64,000 nucleotides of DNA, taken from positions 5,586,501-5,650,500 of the forward strand of contig NW_018344068.1 in NCBI RefSeq assembly GCF_002099425.1, written 5' to 3'. This document shows positions 20,661 to 30,079 of the stretch, piece after piece. Numbering within the stretch: position 1 is the stretch's first letter; each line of letters opens with the position of its first letter. A program made the position numbers and the translations under genes. The notes below the pieces were generated by a model, which saw nothing but the letters and a program-made list of their open reading frames with translations, was not told the DNA's origin and ran no database searches. Source of the stretch: Phascolarctos cinereus (taxonomy: Eukaryota > Chordata > Mammalia > Diprotodontia > Phascolarctidae).

Positions 20661-21078
20661 TAAGCTAGGAAATCCCGAAGAGTTGGGTTCTAGCTTCTTC
20701 TTCCTCTCTCTCCCATAGGCTGGACACAGAAAATGAGTTGGTGATTGCTGATTGGTGGTTTGGTTGATTTTCTGGGAATGGGTTTGGAGAGAAGACTTGG
20801 CTTATCAATTCATGTTTTGGAATCTGGATGGGAAGGTACAATTGTGTAAAGGAAGGAATAACCATTGACAGGTTTTCCCAAATTACAGACAACAAAGTAA
20901 CCTAGTGGTTTGACACATCTGTTATGTTTTAGAACCTTACTTGGCTAAGCTGGAAAATCCTGCCTGCAGTTACTCACAGTTAATTGCCAACGTGTCTCCA
21001 GAATCATATGTCTCATTGCCAGCAACCTACTTAGCACGGAGCTGAGTGCTTTCAAACAGAGATATCCATCCCTGAGCC
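20661..21078. other. Repeat-free DNA upstream of the exon candidate
   Basis: 20920-21078 has no recognised repeat. I see no TATA box or CpG island, so if 21079 is a first exon the promoter is TATA-less or further upstream. A 'tttcaaacag' at 21050-21059 could instead serve as a weak 3' splice site. Confidence 0.35.
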
Positions 21079-21174
21079 ATGTCTGCTGCTGAAGAGGGCT
21101 CCCTAAGCACTAGTATCCCTGATGACAATGACAGTAAACCCTTTAAAATGGATGTTACAAAGGTTTCTTTCCTG
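21079..21174 (+). CDS. Candidate first coding exon (32 codons) ending at a splice donor
   Basis: ATG at 21079 has G at -3 and an in-frame TGA two codons upstream (21073-21075), so it is the earliest possible start in its frame. The frame encodes MSAAEEGSLSTSIPDDNDS followed by a basic/hydrophobic end KPFKMDVTKVSFL, then meets CTG|GTGAGT at 21174/21175, a strong 5' splice site in phase 0. Reading on into the 'intron' stops after seven codons. The flanks are repeat-free. The acidic, Ser-rich N-terminus looks natural, but I cannot match it to a known protein. It could be an alternative first exon of a gene whose other exons lie outside, or chance. No partner exon has been found in the window. 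Confidence 0.4.
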
Positions 21175-21645
21175 GTGAGTGCTTCCCTAGCCTGACAGGT
21201 ATCCTTGGCTCCTGCAGGATGTTAACCTCAAAGACATCCTGAGAAAAACAACCCACAAAGCCATAGGGAATTGCCCAGGTCCCTGCTTTGAAAAACCAGC
21301 TAGTTCTTTCTCTCTGGAGATGGGCAGCTCCTTTCCCTATGACATTCTCTGGGTTAGCACAAATCAGTATGGAACCTGGGAGAAGTCTGTTCTCTTAGCC
21401 CTTCTCTAACCGCCCAGTGGAGAGGAAGTCCTCCATTTTCCCAAGCTATTGAGAAGGGCCAGCCCTAAGCAAAAACAAAGGATAGATTTCACTTCCAAAA
21501 ATTTGTCATTCATTGGCCCAGCCCCAAAACCTAGACGTCCCCCATTGAGGTCTTGTTTCCTCAGTAAAGATGGAAAATGGTCCAAAGTGATAAACACAGA
21601 ATTGCAGGATCATAGGATGTCACATCTTCATCACAAAAAATAGGG
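21175..21645. other. Repeat-free DNA downstream of the exon candidate
   Basis: No repeat recognised. Frames of about 63 codons lie on both strands over the same bases (21406-21643), a sign of low stop density rather than coding. Confidence 0.35.
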
Positions 21646-21649
21646 GAAA

Positions 21650-21790
21650 TGGGGGCAGCTAGGTGGCGCAATGGATAGAGCATGGCCCTGGATTTGGGAG
21701 GACCTGATTTCCAATCTGGCCTCAGACACATAACACTTACTAGCTATGTGACCCTGGGCAAGTCACTTAACCCCATTGCCAAGCCAAAAG
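21650..21790 (+). mobile_element. WSINE1/MAR1-like SINE
   Basis: 'gggggcagctaggtggcgca', 'atggatagagcatggccctg', 'gtgaccctgggcaagtcact', 'taaccccattgcc', short A-rich end. Flanks 'ataggggaaat' and 'ttagggaaaat' are an imperfect target duplication. Confidence 0.9.
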
Positions 21791-21799
21791 AAATTTAGG

Positions 21800-22130
21800 G
21801 AAAATAAGGCTTATGAAGGGGTATAATTTGGCCAAGTTCATACAGTAAGGTAGAAATGGGAGCTAGATTCAAATCCAGGTCTTTGGAATCTATATCTAGG
21901 TCTCTTTTCCTTGGGTGGAGCTGCCCACAAGACCTGGGATCATAAGATCCCAGAGTTAGAGCTAGAAGAGGGACTTTAGAGGCTTAGTCCAATTCTCCCA
22001 TTTTGCAGGTGACAAAGCCAAGGCTCAAAGAAGTTAAATGACTTGACTTGCCCAAGGTCATACAGTTGACAAGCCAGATTTTGAACTCAAGTCTTCTAAC
22101 TCCAGATCCAGCAGCCTTTCCATAATACCC
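21800..22130 (-). repeat. Two MIR-family copies, antisense
   Basis: First copy 21800-21915 ('ttggccaagttcatacagta', 'attcaaatccaggtctttgg'). Second copy 21933-22130 ('tcccagagttagagctagaa', 'ccattttgcaggtgacaaag', 'cccaaggtcatacagttgac', 'agtcttctaactcc'). Confidence 0.7.
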
Positions 22131-22139
22131 CAATACTTC

Positions 22140-22484
22140 CCATATCATGACTATAAAAGCACAGACAAAGGCTGCCACCCCCTCTTATTAGACATTTGAA
22201 TCTGCCTTCCTTCTTACTCAGTAAGTCATGTAATCCTCTCCAGAAATTCCAAAGGCAGAGGGTTAAGGAGAAATCTATGGAAATTAACTCAAGTTTATCC
22301 TCTCCATCCTCTCTTCATAATCATCTGAAATGATTAAGCAGCAGGGTCCTTTGTGATGGCCCCATAATACGACTATGAAACATGCTCGGAGGAGAAGGAA
22401 GACCTGAGGAGAAAAGGGACCAAAAGAAGTGAAAGCCAGCCAGTCCTCTTTCCCTGAATGTGGGCCCTTCATGCCTCCTCTATT
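22140..22484. other. Unassigned sequence
   Basis: No repeat or gene recognised. Confidence 0.35.
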
Positions 22485-22690
22485 GTTGGACCCCTCCCCT
22501 TCCTGGAGGGAGGGAGAGAAGTTTGGCCTTATATGAGATCAGGAGAGTAGAAATGGTTTGTAGAGCTCTAAGGGACTTTGAATGGGTCCTTCCTCCCTTC
22601 CTAAAGGGAGGGAGAGGAACTTGGCATTATAGGGGATGTGGAAATGGTCCATAGAGCCTAGGGGGCTTTGAAGAAGTCCTTCCCTTATAG
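22485..22690 (+). repeat. Tandem duplication of a ~95 bp unit, about 2.1 copies
   Basis: Unit 1 (about 22485-22583) and unit 2 (about 22584-22672) align along their length: 'ggagggagggagagaa' with 'aaagggagggagagga', 'cttggcattata' with 'tttggccttata', 'gtagaaatggtttgtagagc' with 'gtggaaatggtccatagagc', 'gggactttgaa' with 'gggctttgaa'. A third unit starts 'gtccttcccttata' and breaks off. Divergence of roughly 15-20% means the duplication is old. Confidence 0.8.
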
Positions 22691-22989
22691 GCTCTCTTCC
22701 CTGAACCTGTGTCTATCTGCTGCCAGACTGAGAAGGGGAGGGATGATGGACTAGGAAAGGGAGCCCTGGGAGCCTGGGGAAATGAGGATGCCGGCAAGAA
22801 TCAGGGCAGGAAATAATAGCTGACCTCAATCTTGGGTCATCCTAGGGAGAGAAAGAACATTTGTTGCAGGTGAGTGGGTTGGAGCCAACGTGGGCTTTGC
22901 TAGGAGTTCTGGAGAGCCTGTAGGCATGTCCTTGGAAGAATTCAGGGGAAAATGACCAGGGCATCTTCCTGTTTCCAAGGTAGCTTGCT

Positions 22990-23440
22990 GTAGGTAGGAA
23001 GAGAAGCAATGAGCCTCAGAATCAGGAGACCTTGGTTTGAGTCTCCACTCTGTCACTGACTAGCTAAGTGACCTTGGGCAAATCCCATAACTTCTTTGAC
23101 CCTTAGATTTTGAGTCATTTTATTCTGTCTTGTGCAACTCTTCATGACTCCATTTTGGGTTTTCTTGACAAAGAAACTGGAGTGGTTTGCCATTTCCTTC
23201 TTCAGCTCATTTTACAGATGAGGAAACTGAGGCAAACAGGGTTAAGTGCCTTGCCCAGGGTCACACAGCTAGTAAGTGTCTGAGGCCAGATTTGAACTGA
23301 AGAAGATGAGTGTTCCTGACTCCAGGCCCAGCGTTCTATCCACTGTACCACTAGCTGATCCTTGCTTTCCTTATCTGTAAAATGGAGACTTTTCTACTTC
23401 CTCAAAAGGCTGTTTTGAGAGTCAAATGAGATATCTAATA
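22990..23440 (+). repeat. MIR interrupted by a Mar1 SINE
   Basis: MIR head and middle at 22990-23111 ('agaatcaggagaccttggtt', 'ctagctaagtgaccttggg') continue at 23361-23440 ('cttgctttccttatctgtaa', 'aatggagac', 'gagagtcaaatgagat') after the SINE at 23112-23360. Confidence 0.75.
23112..23360 (-). mobile_element. Mar1-type CORE-SINE, antisense
   Basis: 'gtgcaactcttcatgactcc', 'gggttttcttgacaaag', 'ccatttccttcttcagctca', 'gcccagggtcacacagctag', 'ctatccactgtacca'. Forms an inverted pair with 23590-23851, 229 bp away. Confidence 0.88.
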
Positions 23441-23589
23441 TAAGACCTTGTCATCTAAAAACTGCTGTCCTAATGTGAAGAATTATTAATATTCAGAGGA
23501 GTTTCAGCATGGGCAGTTCAGCTGGGTAGCATGGCTGGGATAAGGACTAAAGAAGCTTTAAGGATGATACAGGAAGAGGGGAAAGCTAA

Positions 23590-23851
23590 GCAGCAGCTAG
23601 GTGGTGGTGTGGATAGAATGCCAAGCCTGGAGTCAGGAAGACTCATCTTACTGAGTTCCAATCCAGCCTCAGACACTTCCTAGCTGTATGACCCTGGACA
23701 AGTCACTTAACCCTGTTTGCCTCAGTTACCTCATCTGTAAAATGAGCTGAAGAAGGAAATGGCAAACCACTCCAGTTTCTTTGCCCAGAAAACCCCAAAT
23801 GGGGTTGCCAAGAGTCTGAAATGATTGAACAACAACAACAAAAAAAACAAC
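23590..23851 (+). mobile_element. Mar1-type CORE-SINE
   Basis: 'cagcagctaggtggtggtgt', 'ggagtcaggaagactcatct', 'gctgaagaaggaaatggcaa', 'accccaaatggggttgccaa', 'gattgaacaacaacaacaaa'. Full length with the RTE-like tail. Confidence 0.9.
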
Positions 23852-23934
23852 ACCTTCTGAATTATAGAGTGATACCTTTTTAAGCAACTTATCTGAAGGT
23901 CTCTTTGGGCTGTAGTAGTCTGTCTCTTGTCTTG

Positions 23935-24125
23935 AGGACCCCAGGATTATAGATTTAGAGCTGGAAAAAGGACTTCAGATATAAACTAGTCTAGCCCCTT
24001 CACATCATAGACAAGGAACTAAGGCCCAGGGACCTTAGAGGATAGAGGTTGAATGACTCAGTCAAAGTCACAAGGTAGTTAAATGTCGGGGAGGAGATTT
24101 GAACCAAGGTCCTGGGACTCTAGCT
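23935..24125 (-). repeat. MIR-family, antisense
   Basis: 'ttatagatttagagctggaa', 'ctagtctagccccttcaca', 'aactaaggcccaggg', 'atttgaaccaaggtcctggg' cover most of an antisense MIR. Confidence 0.65.
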
Positions 24126-24781
24126 CCATTATCCTCCCAGTCAGATACCTCTTTTCCACCAGGGAGCCTCTTACCTTGGACCCTCTCACACAGACAGGTG
24201 GGGTCCTTGGAGAACTTGAGAAGATAAAAAAGACAGTTTGGGGAGGGTTAGGTGGGAACTTCTGCAGGCCTTCTCAGCATCACCTCCAAGGTCTTGTAAT
24301 TTGTCTGCAGGTTCTGGATCTCCTTTCCACATGTCTTTTCCTCAATCATTTAGTACAGCTCTGGTCCTACCCAGATTCCTAAAGAGAGACTTTGATCTGC
24401 AAGAAAGGCCCAGATACGGCAAAGTGAGACCTCTAGCCTTTTTATCTTTAACATCTCTTGAGAAAATATTTCTTTTGCCATTTCTGCTAAAAGCTTTGGG
24501 AGGCCAACCCTGGCCTCAGGTACACATCAGTGAGCCTGTCTTTCTCTGTGACTCTCACTCCTCACTCCACTGGCCTTCCCACTACCCTTTCCTGGCTGGG
24601 GTTGATCTAACAGGCCACAGCTACCCTCTGAATGAGATTGAGCTCCATGGCCTGTGTCCAGGGCAGGCGCTCTCTGTGCTGAGCTCTTGGCTCTGTCCTC
24701 TCCTTAGGCAAGAGGGCCTCATGTGAAAAAGATCAATGGGTTTCAGTTCTCTACAAGCTTAATATGAGTTGAGAGTGCAAC

Positions 24782-24783
<2 letters not shown>
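24126..24783. other. Repeat-poor block with a 162-codon frame
   Basis: The longest non-repetitive frame of the window (24238-24726, +) lies here. The product is rich in Leu, Pro, Ser and Trp with no domain, and a second frame of 99 codons overlaps it. The splice-like 'aggtgggaac' and 'ccttaggcaag' are not convincing. I treat it as noncoding until homology shows otherwise. Confidence 0.35.

Positions 24784-24833
<50 letters not shown>
24784..24833. repeat. (AG)n microsatellite
   Basis: 25 uninterrupted GA/AG units. Confidence 0.98.
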
Positions 24834-24837
<4 letters not shown>

Positions 24838-24894
24838 TAGGTCTAATTAATAGAGGTACAACGACCAGAATGAAGGAGGCGGTGGTATAATTGT

Positions 24895-25280
24895 CATGTG
24901 CTCTTCACAGAGCATAGCTGGAGGGGTGTGTTCAGTTCTAGGAACTTGATTCAATCCAGAGAAAACCTGGGAACGTCATTGCCTGGTTTATCTTTCTCTC
25001 CTAAAAGGGATCTTCAGCTCCATTGTGAGAGTTCAGGCTACTATTTTAAGAAAGACATTGACAGCCTGGATTGTTCAAGTCCAGAAGAGAGTCACTGGGA
25101 TGGTGAAGGGACTATAACTTTGTCACATGAGAATCAGCTGAAGAAGCTGAGGATGATGAGCCAGGAGAAGAAAAACCTTAGGAAAGACAGATAACTATTT
25201 TCAAGTATTTGAAAAGTTGCCCTGGGGAACAGGTTTTAGATATTTTTTGAGCCTAGACAGAAATTGCAGGCAGGCAGATT
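24895..25280 (+). mobile_element. L3/CR1 3' region
   Basis: 'catagctggaggggtgtgtt', 'cagttctaggaac', 'agaaagacattgacagcctg', 'ctgggatggtgaagggacta', 'caagtatttgaaaagttgcc', 'ttgcaggcaggcagatttag'. About 80 bp (24945-25045) do not fit the family and may be a small insertion. Confidence 0.75.
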
Positions 25281-25289
25281 TAGGCTCCA

Positions 25290-25810
25290 GTGTGAACTAA
25301 TCCAACAAGCATTTATTAATCACCTGCTGTATGCAAGGCATTGTGCCAGGCTCTAGGAATCTAAAGACAAAAAGGGGAAAAAAAGTACCTTCCCACAAGG
25401 AGCATACATTTTAACCAGTGGGAATACAACACGTAAGCAGAGAAGTGTCTACGTGACCATTTGAGGTCAGAGAGAGAGAGAGAGAGCATTGATAATAAGG
25501 ATCAGCAAAGGCTTTTCCTGGGAGGTTGCATAGAAACACTAAGGGGTTGGGGGAGAGGGGACATGTATTCCTGACATAGGAGAAACCTTGTGCAAGGGTA
25601 TAGAGGCAAGCAGACTAACCGGACTGAAACATAGATCATGTGAATAGGCATAATTTACAGTAACGCTGGATATGTAGCCTGAGGCTAGATTACAAAAGGC
25701 TCTAAATGACCAGATGAAGAGTTTGTATTTTCCAATCCATTGATACTTCTTGATCAGAGAAGAACCAAGGCTAAACTGATTGGTTAGGGTGACCTGTGAG
25801 ATCTTCTCCC
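25290..25810 (-). mobile_element. L2 LINE, 520 bp, antisense
   Basis: 'caagcatttattaatcacc', 'gcattgtgccaggctctagg', 'aaggagcatacattttaacc', 'ggcttttcctgggagg', 'attacaaaaggctctaaatg', 'agagtttgtattttccaatc' in the order of an antisense L2 3' third. Confidence 0.8.
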
Positions 25811-25901
25811 GTAAAATCAACATTACTGTAAAGGAATGCAGAGGAGGGGGGCCATGGTAGTTTGTCTAAGTTGGACACAATGAAAATTCTTAGACGGATG
25901 T

Positions 25902-26120
25902 GTTGGGCGTCCCAAAAGTCTTAGTGCCATTTCAAGCTTTATTAAACCCTGGAAGTTTTCATCATGATGATAGTGACAGTGATGAGGGCTACATTCACAC
26001 GTGTACTTTGTAGATTAAGAAGTATTCCAGATATCTTATCTCTGTCTTTGGTTAGACCATTCTATAGTTCACATAGTCTGTTCTGTCTTAAACTAAGGCT
26101 GCACTTTTGGGACACTGCAA
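25902..26120. mobile_element. Mariner-like nonautonomous DNA transposon, about 215 bp
   Basis: Left end 'gggcgtcccaaaagtcttag', right end 'aaggctgcacttttgggaca' + 'ctgc': inverted repeats sharing GTCCCAAAAGT and a looser continuation. The 'gtcccaaaagtcttagtgc' wording is typical of mariner ends. Internal 'ttcaagctttattaaac'. No transposase frame, so a deletion derivative or MITE. A TA target is not evident. Confidence 0.65.
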
Positions 26121-26486
26121 ATAGATAACATGCTTTCCCAGTGTAAAATAAAATCGCTAGTGAAACTCTTGGTGTTTAGGAATCGGAATCAGTAGTAATT
26201 GTCCAGAATTTGGGGGTAGTATCTTGGTGGTGACAGGTTGGGGGTATGGGAATGGGCTGCATGTAGTAGGTCTTCAGAATAAAGACTGGTCAGGCTAGAA
26301 TTGACTGCAGGTGGAGATAAGATGTCTATGGCCCTTTTTAGTCTATAACGCACAAATATAAATGAAAGCCCTAATCATTCACTATCATTGTCATTAAAAC
26401 TTCCCAAGTCAAGGCCCCAAGACAGCCTGAGGTTCCCTCAGGGAACATGTCATCTGTGGATCTGCCCCTAGACTTGGCCACTGGAT
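26121..26486. other. Unassigned sequence
   Basis: No repeat or gene recognised; may include the older flank of the L2 at 25290. Confidence 0.3.
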
Positions 26487-26706
26487 TGCTCTAGAACTAA
26501 GTGCTTTACAAATATTATCACAAATGAACCTCAAAATAACCCTGAGAGGTAGATGCTTATTATTATCCCCATTTTGCAGGTAAGAAAACTGAGGCAAACA
26601 GAGGTTAAGTGACTTGCCCAAGGTTACACAGCTGGTAAGTGCATGAGGCTGGACTGGAACTCAGGTCTTCATGACTCTAGACCCAGCACTCTAACCACTG
26701 TGCAAA
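26487..26706 (-). repeat. MIR/CORE-SINE, antisense
   Basis: 'aagtgctttacaaatattat', 'aataaccctgagaggtagat', 'tattatccccattttgcagg', 'ggttaagtgacttgcccaag', 'aactcaggtcttcatgactc', 'agcactctaaccactgtgca'. Full length. Confidence 0.85.
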
Positions 26707-27450
26707 CTAGTAGCCAGATTCCCAGTGGCAAAAACTTGCTTTAAGTAGGCAGACTCTGGTGCCTTTCTGGCCCTCATCCAGGCCTTTGGAGGCGGGTGCT
26801 CTCCTTTGCTTCTCCAGTCAGACCCTGCAAGACCACTAAGCCCACACCCTGGCGAGTGGGGGCTAGGGGGGCAGTGGGTCCATCCTCCCTGCCAGCTCGG
26901 TGGGGTTCCAGTCACAGGTGCTGCTTCAATTGCTTCTCCTCCCTTTTGATTCCTGTAGGATAATCAGAATCCAATTCAGCCTAGTTTCAGAGGCAGTCAG
27001 CCCATCCCTGCACCGTAGCACATTCAATGCACTCAATTGCACATTGAGGCACTGTGCTTTATCCCATGAAAGCCCCCTGATGAGGCCACCTGTATGGAAA
27101 CTTCCCTCTGTGTGGCAGCCACATCCACCCACAGCTCAGTGGGCTTCCCAGCTTTCCCCTCCCTCCCCCGCCACCCTGGACAGAACCTGCCACTTACTGC
27201 TGATGGGATTTCACCCAATCTTCCTTGGGGGAGTGAGGAGTGAGGAAGTGTGCTGCACCCAGAACACAATTGTCTGTTCAGGCATTCAGTCCATCTCTTC
27301 CCGAGGCTCCCTACCTCATGAATTACTATGACTATGATCCTCCTCCTCACCTCTAGACCAGCCTTCCTTCTGGCTAATAAGAATTGCCTGGTGAATCACG
27401 GAAAGGCAGAACAGAATGGGGCTGAAGATCACAGAACACCGAATGTAGGA
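26707..27450. other. GC-richer repeat-free block
   Basis: The longest stretch without recognised repeats. Open frames of 143 codons (+, 26900-27331) and 105 codons (-, 27033-27350) overlap each other, which reflects few stops in GC-rich DNA. I see no domain, CpG cluster or convincing splice pair. Possibly an unannotated exon or regulatory block. Confidence 0.35.
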
Positions 27451-27454
27451 ACGG

Positions 27455-27660
27455 GTCCTTAGCATGCAGGATGGCAGCACTGGATGGAACTCCAAAGGGC
27501 ATCTGGTATAATCTTATTTTACAAGGAAGGAAACTTGACACCAAAGGAGGAGGCAACAGATTTGACTAATTGAGATAATACAGTAAAGACAGAACTGAGA
27601 TTACAGCCCAGGGCCCCTACATCCCAAGTCACATTTCTTTTTGATAATGCCAAACTACTT
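27455..27660 (-). repeat. MIR-family, antisense, degenerate
   Basis: 'tggaactccaaagggcatctg', 'tcttattttacaaggaagga', 'cagaactgagattacagccc' fits an antisense MIR. Confidence 0.55.
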
Positions 27661-27684
27661 CCTTTCCATCCCTTCCCCTGGATG

Positions 27685-27870
27685 AGTCAGTCAATCAACA
27701 AGCATTTATTAGGTGCCTATTGTATGCCAGGTAATGTGCTAGGCACTGGGGATATAAAAGTGTAATGGCCACTGCTCTCAAGGAGCTCCTGTTCTCCTGA
27801 GGGTGCAATATAACAGATAAGAAATATAGACTATAGGCACAATAAATATCCTGTGACTTGGAAATCCCAT
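27685..27870 (-). mobile_element. L2 3' end, antisense
   Basis: 'caatcaacaagcatttatta', 'ggtgcctattgtatgccagg', 'gctaggcactggggatataa', 'tctcaaggagctcc' is an antisense L2 end. Confidence 0.8.
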
Positions 27871-28024
27871 ATACCCTTTTGCCCAGGAAGCATCCAGCCC
27901 CTCCACGGAGAGGCTATTTTTGTGAAGAAAGGCAAAATTGGAGCATGGGACTAAGGGTTGAAAGCTGTGGGCGGGTCATAGCAGCCCCTTCTAATAGAAA
28001 CAAGGACCACTCACCAAACAATAC

Positions 28025-28207
28025 ATAAGAATACCCATGGGCCGCATAGTGACTCAGTCTGTAAATGTAACATTATCTGTTTTATTATATTTTTATTTAT
28101 TTTGTTAAATATTTCCCTATTATGTTTTGATCTGTTTGGCCACACTCAGGAGTATTGGGGGTGGGGGGCACAAGTGCCATTCCTCACGAGTTTGACACCT
28201 CTGCTGT
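28025..28207 (-). mobile_element. hAT-like nonautonomous element, family of 36784
   Basis: Ends 'cgagtttgacacctctgctg', the complement of the 'cagaggtgtcaaac' terminus at 36784. Internally 'aaatatttccctattatgtt' matches the complement of 'aattgggaaatattt'. Left part truncated near 'cccatgggccgcat'. Confidence 0.7.
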
Positions 28208-28690
28208 AGGCCATTGACACCGACCTCAGGTGAACTAGCATTTCTGAAATGAAGGCTCTGGGAACATCAGAGATCCTGGGAAAGTGAGTAAATCACGGTC
28301 CAATTAGCAGAGTGATGTTCAAGGCTATCTGGATGATGACACGTGACGCTGTTCTCACCCAAGATACCAGAACAGCCTGGCTGCTGAGTAGAGTTAGGGA
28401 AAACACAATTGGGAGAGACAGGCAATGTTGCAGCAATTAGATTAAAAGTGGATCCAACCCTTCCCAGTCTTTCCATTACACATGTTTAGTTACAGACCCT
28501 CTTGAGGGGAATGAATGAAGGGAGCCTTGGTTATGTGTCTCTGAGACAACAATCAGTGCCTCCAGCCCACGGGGCTTCCTGACCAGTATTCCTGGCGCTT
28601 TCTCACAGGACTTGTGGAGGGGGAGCCCCATCCCACAGGTACCCCCATTAGTAACTCTCTTTGGAACAGTCTGGGCAGGAGGAAGAGGTA
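28208..28690. other. Repeat-free block, candidate conserved noncoding DNA
   Basis: No repeats seen. 'gcagcaattagattaaaagt' near 28430 holds a homeodomain-type ATTA site. A short ATG frame at 28249 runs into AAA|GTGAGT at about 28283, a weak exon-like signal of only a dozen codons. Confidence 0.35.
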
Positions 28691-28694
28691 GCCC

Positions 28695-28945
28695 GTGGAA
28701 GCCAAGAGACTTAGATACCATCCTGTCTTCAGCTCTGCAGCTAATTCCTATGTGACTTGGGGCCAATCACTTCATCCTTCTAACTCTTAAGCAGTTTTGT
28801 TCCTCCTCTGTATAACAGAAATCTCTGCTCAGCTTCTCTCGTGGGACTATTGTGGATCAAATGAGATAATGAATGAGATTGTGGATATGAAAGTGGGATA
28901 AAGTTAAGAGCTATATAAATACAAGCTATCATTATGTTAACCCTC
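28695..28945 (+). repeat. MIR-family CORE-SINE
   Basis: 'gtggaagccaagagacttag', 'tgtgacttggggccaatcac', 'tcctctgtataacag', 'gtggatcaaatgagataatg', 'gagctatataaatacaagct' gives a full MIR including the 3' end. Confidence 0.75.
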
Positions 28946-29453
28946 CCCCCCCCTTATTATATAACAGGACATATGCCTCTTGTCCAGTTGATGAGATGCA
29001 TTAAGATGGGCAGGCCATTGAGTTAATCTGTCAGTACATATGTCTTGGACAGGCTCTGGATAAGGAGCTAATCCCAGAACTGACTACAAGAAGGAAAACA
29101 GGTCGAATGGTATGTAGGAAAATTGTACAACATTTTCAGTGATCCTGAAGTATGCCCTCTCTCAGAAGCCTGTCATTTTCACACTCACCTTCTCCCGGGG
29201 ATGCTAAATGACTGCAAATGACGGCGAACCACAGTCTCTAAAGAATCAAAATTTGGGGTGACCGCAAGGACATTGGAGGGCTACCTGGTAGACTTACGTG
29301 AGCTGTCCCCATTACCAGTGATGACTTGCAGTGATGGAGAAAAGATATAACTAGGACATTTATGACCAGAAAAGTAGCTAGTTCAGTGATGGAGAGAATG
29401 TGAGGAATAATAGATTCATAGTCCAGGGCTACATTGGTACTCAGGAAATATTT

Positions 29454-29456
<3 letters not shown>
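28946..29456. other. Unassigned sequence
   Basis: Only a C run at 28945-28953 stands out. Confidence 0.3.

Positions 29457-29497
<41 letters not shown>
29457..29497. repeat. (AC)n microsatellite
   Basis: About 20 perfect AC units. Confidence 0.98.
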
Positions 29498-29498
<1 letters not shown>

Positions 29499-29569
29499 CT
29501 CTTAGTTTATTGGACAGATCCTCTCTGAAGAAGTTACAGAACACAAGGTCACAGAATAAAAGGTAGGCC

Positions 29570-29720
29570 TATATTCACAGAGGGACTCTCCTTGCCAGTG
29601 AAGCCTTCCCTGATCTTACAATACAGAAATGATCCTTGCCTCCTGTGCACATCCCCTCATTCTCCCCATGGATCTACATACCCCAACATACTCCTCATGT
29701 TTTATTTTGGTTTAGATCTT
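29570..29720 (+). mobile_element. L2 fragment
   Basis: 'tgccagtgaagccttccctg', 'atcttacaatacag', 'catcccctcattctcc' resembles sense L2 before its terminal part. Confidence 0.6.
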
Positions 29721-29752
29721 GTGTGTGTATGTATGTGAGGGCTTATTTAGTG

Positions 29753-30007
29753 TTGTTGCTCAGTCATTTCAGTCATGCCTGACTCTTCATGACCCCATTT
29801 GGGGTTTTCTTGGCAAAGATACTAGAGTGGTTTGCCATTTCCTTCTCCAGTTCATTTGGCAAATTAGGAAACTGAGGCAAACAGGGTTAAGTGACTTGCT
29901 CAGGGTCACATGGCTAGGAGGTGTCTTAAGCTAGATTTGAACCTGCTAAGATGAATCTTTCTGACTCCAGGCCCGGCACTTTATTCCCTGTGCCACCTAC
30001 ATGCCCC
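29753..30007 (-). mobile_element. Mar1-type CORE-SINE, antisense, with target duplication
   Basis: 'gcctgactcttcatgacccc', 'tttggggttttcttggcaaa', 'ttgccatttccttctccag', 'gacttgctcagggtcacatg', 'ctgtgccacctacatgcccc'. Flanks TTATTTAGTG (29743-29752) and TTAATTAGTG (30008-30017) differ at one base. Confidence 0.88.
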
Positions 30008-30079
30008 TTAATTAGTGCACTTAGTTGTCTTGAAGCTCGTTGAATAGAATCCTTATTGTAATATGTTAAGGTCCATGTT

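Noticed and set aside
22862-22880. CAG|GTGAGT donor-like site
   Set aside because: No upstream open exon with a plausible start or acceptor was found; isolated donors are frequent by chance.
24238-24726. 162-codon plus-strand frame
   Set aside because: Longest non-repetitive frame, but no domain, no splice context, another frame overlaps it, and base composition alone lowers stop frequency. Kept only as an unassigned block.
26900-27331. 143-codon plus-strand frame
   Set aside because: Overlapped by a 105-codon frame on the other strand in GC-rich DNA; no motif. The hydrophobic start looks signal-like (QVLLQLLLLPF), but this is not enough.
29238-29492. 84-codon minus frame beginning with Cys-Val repeats
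   Set aside because: Starts in the (AC)n microsatellite; the rest has no motif.
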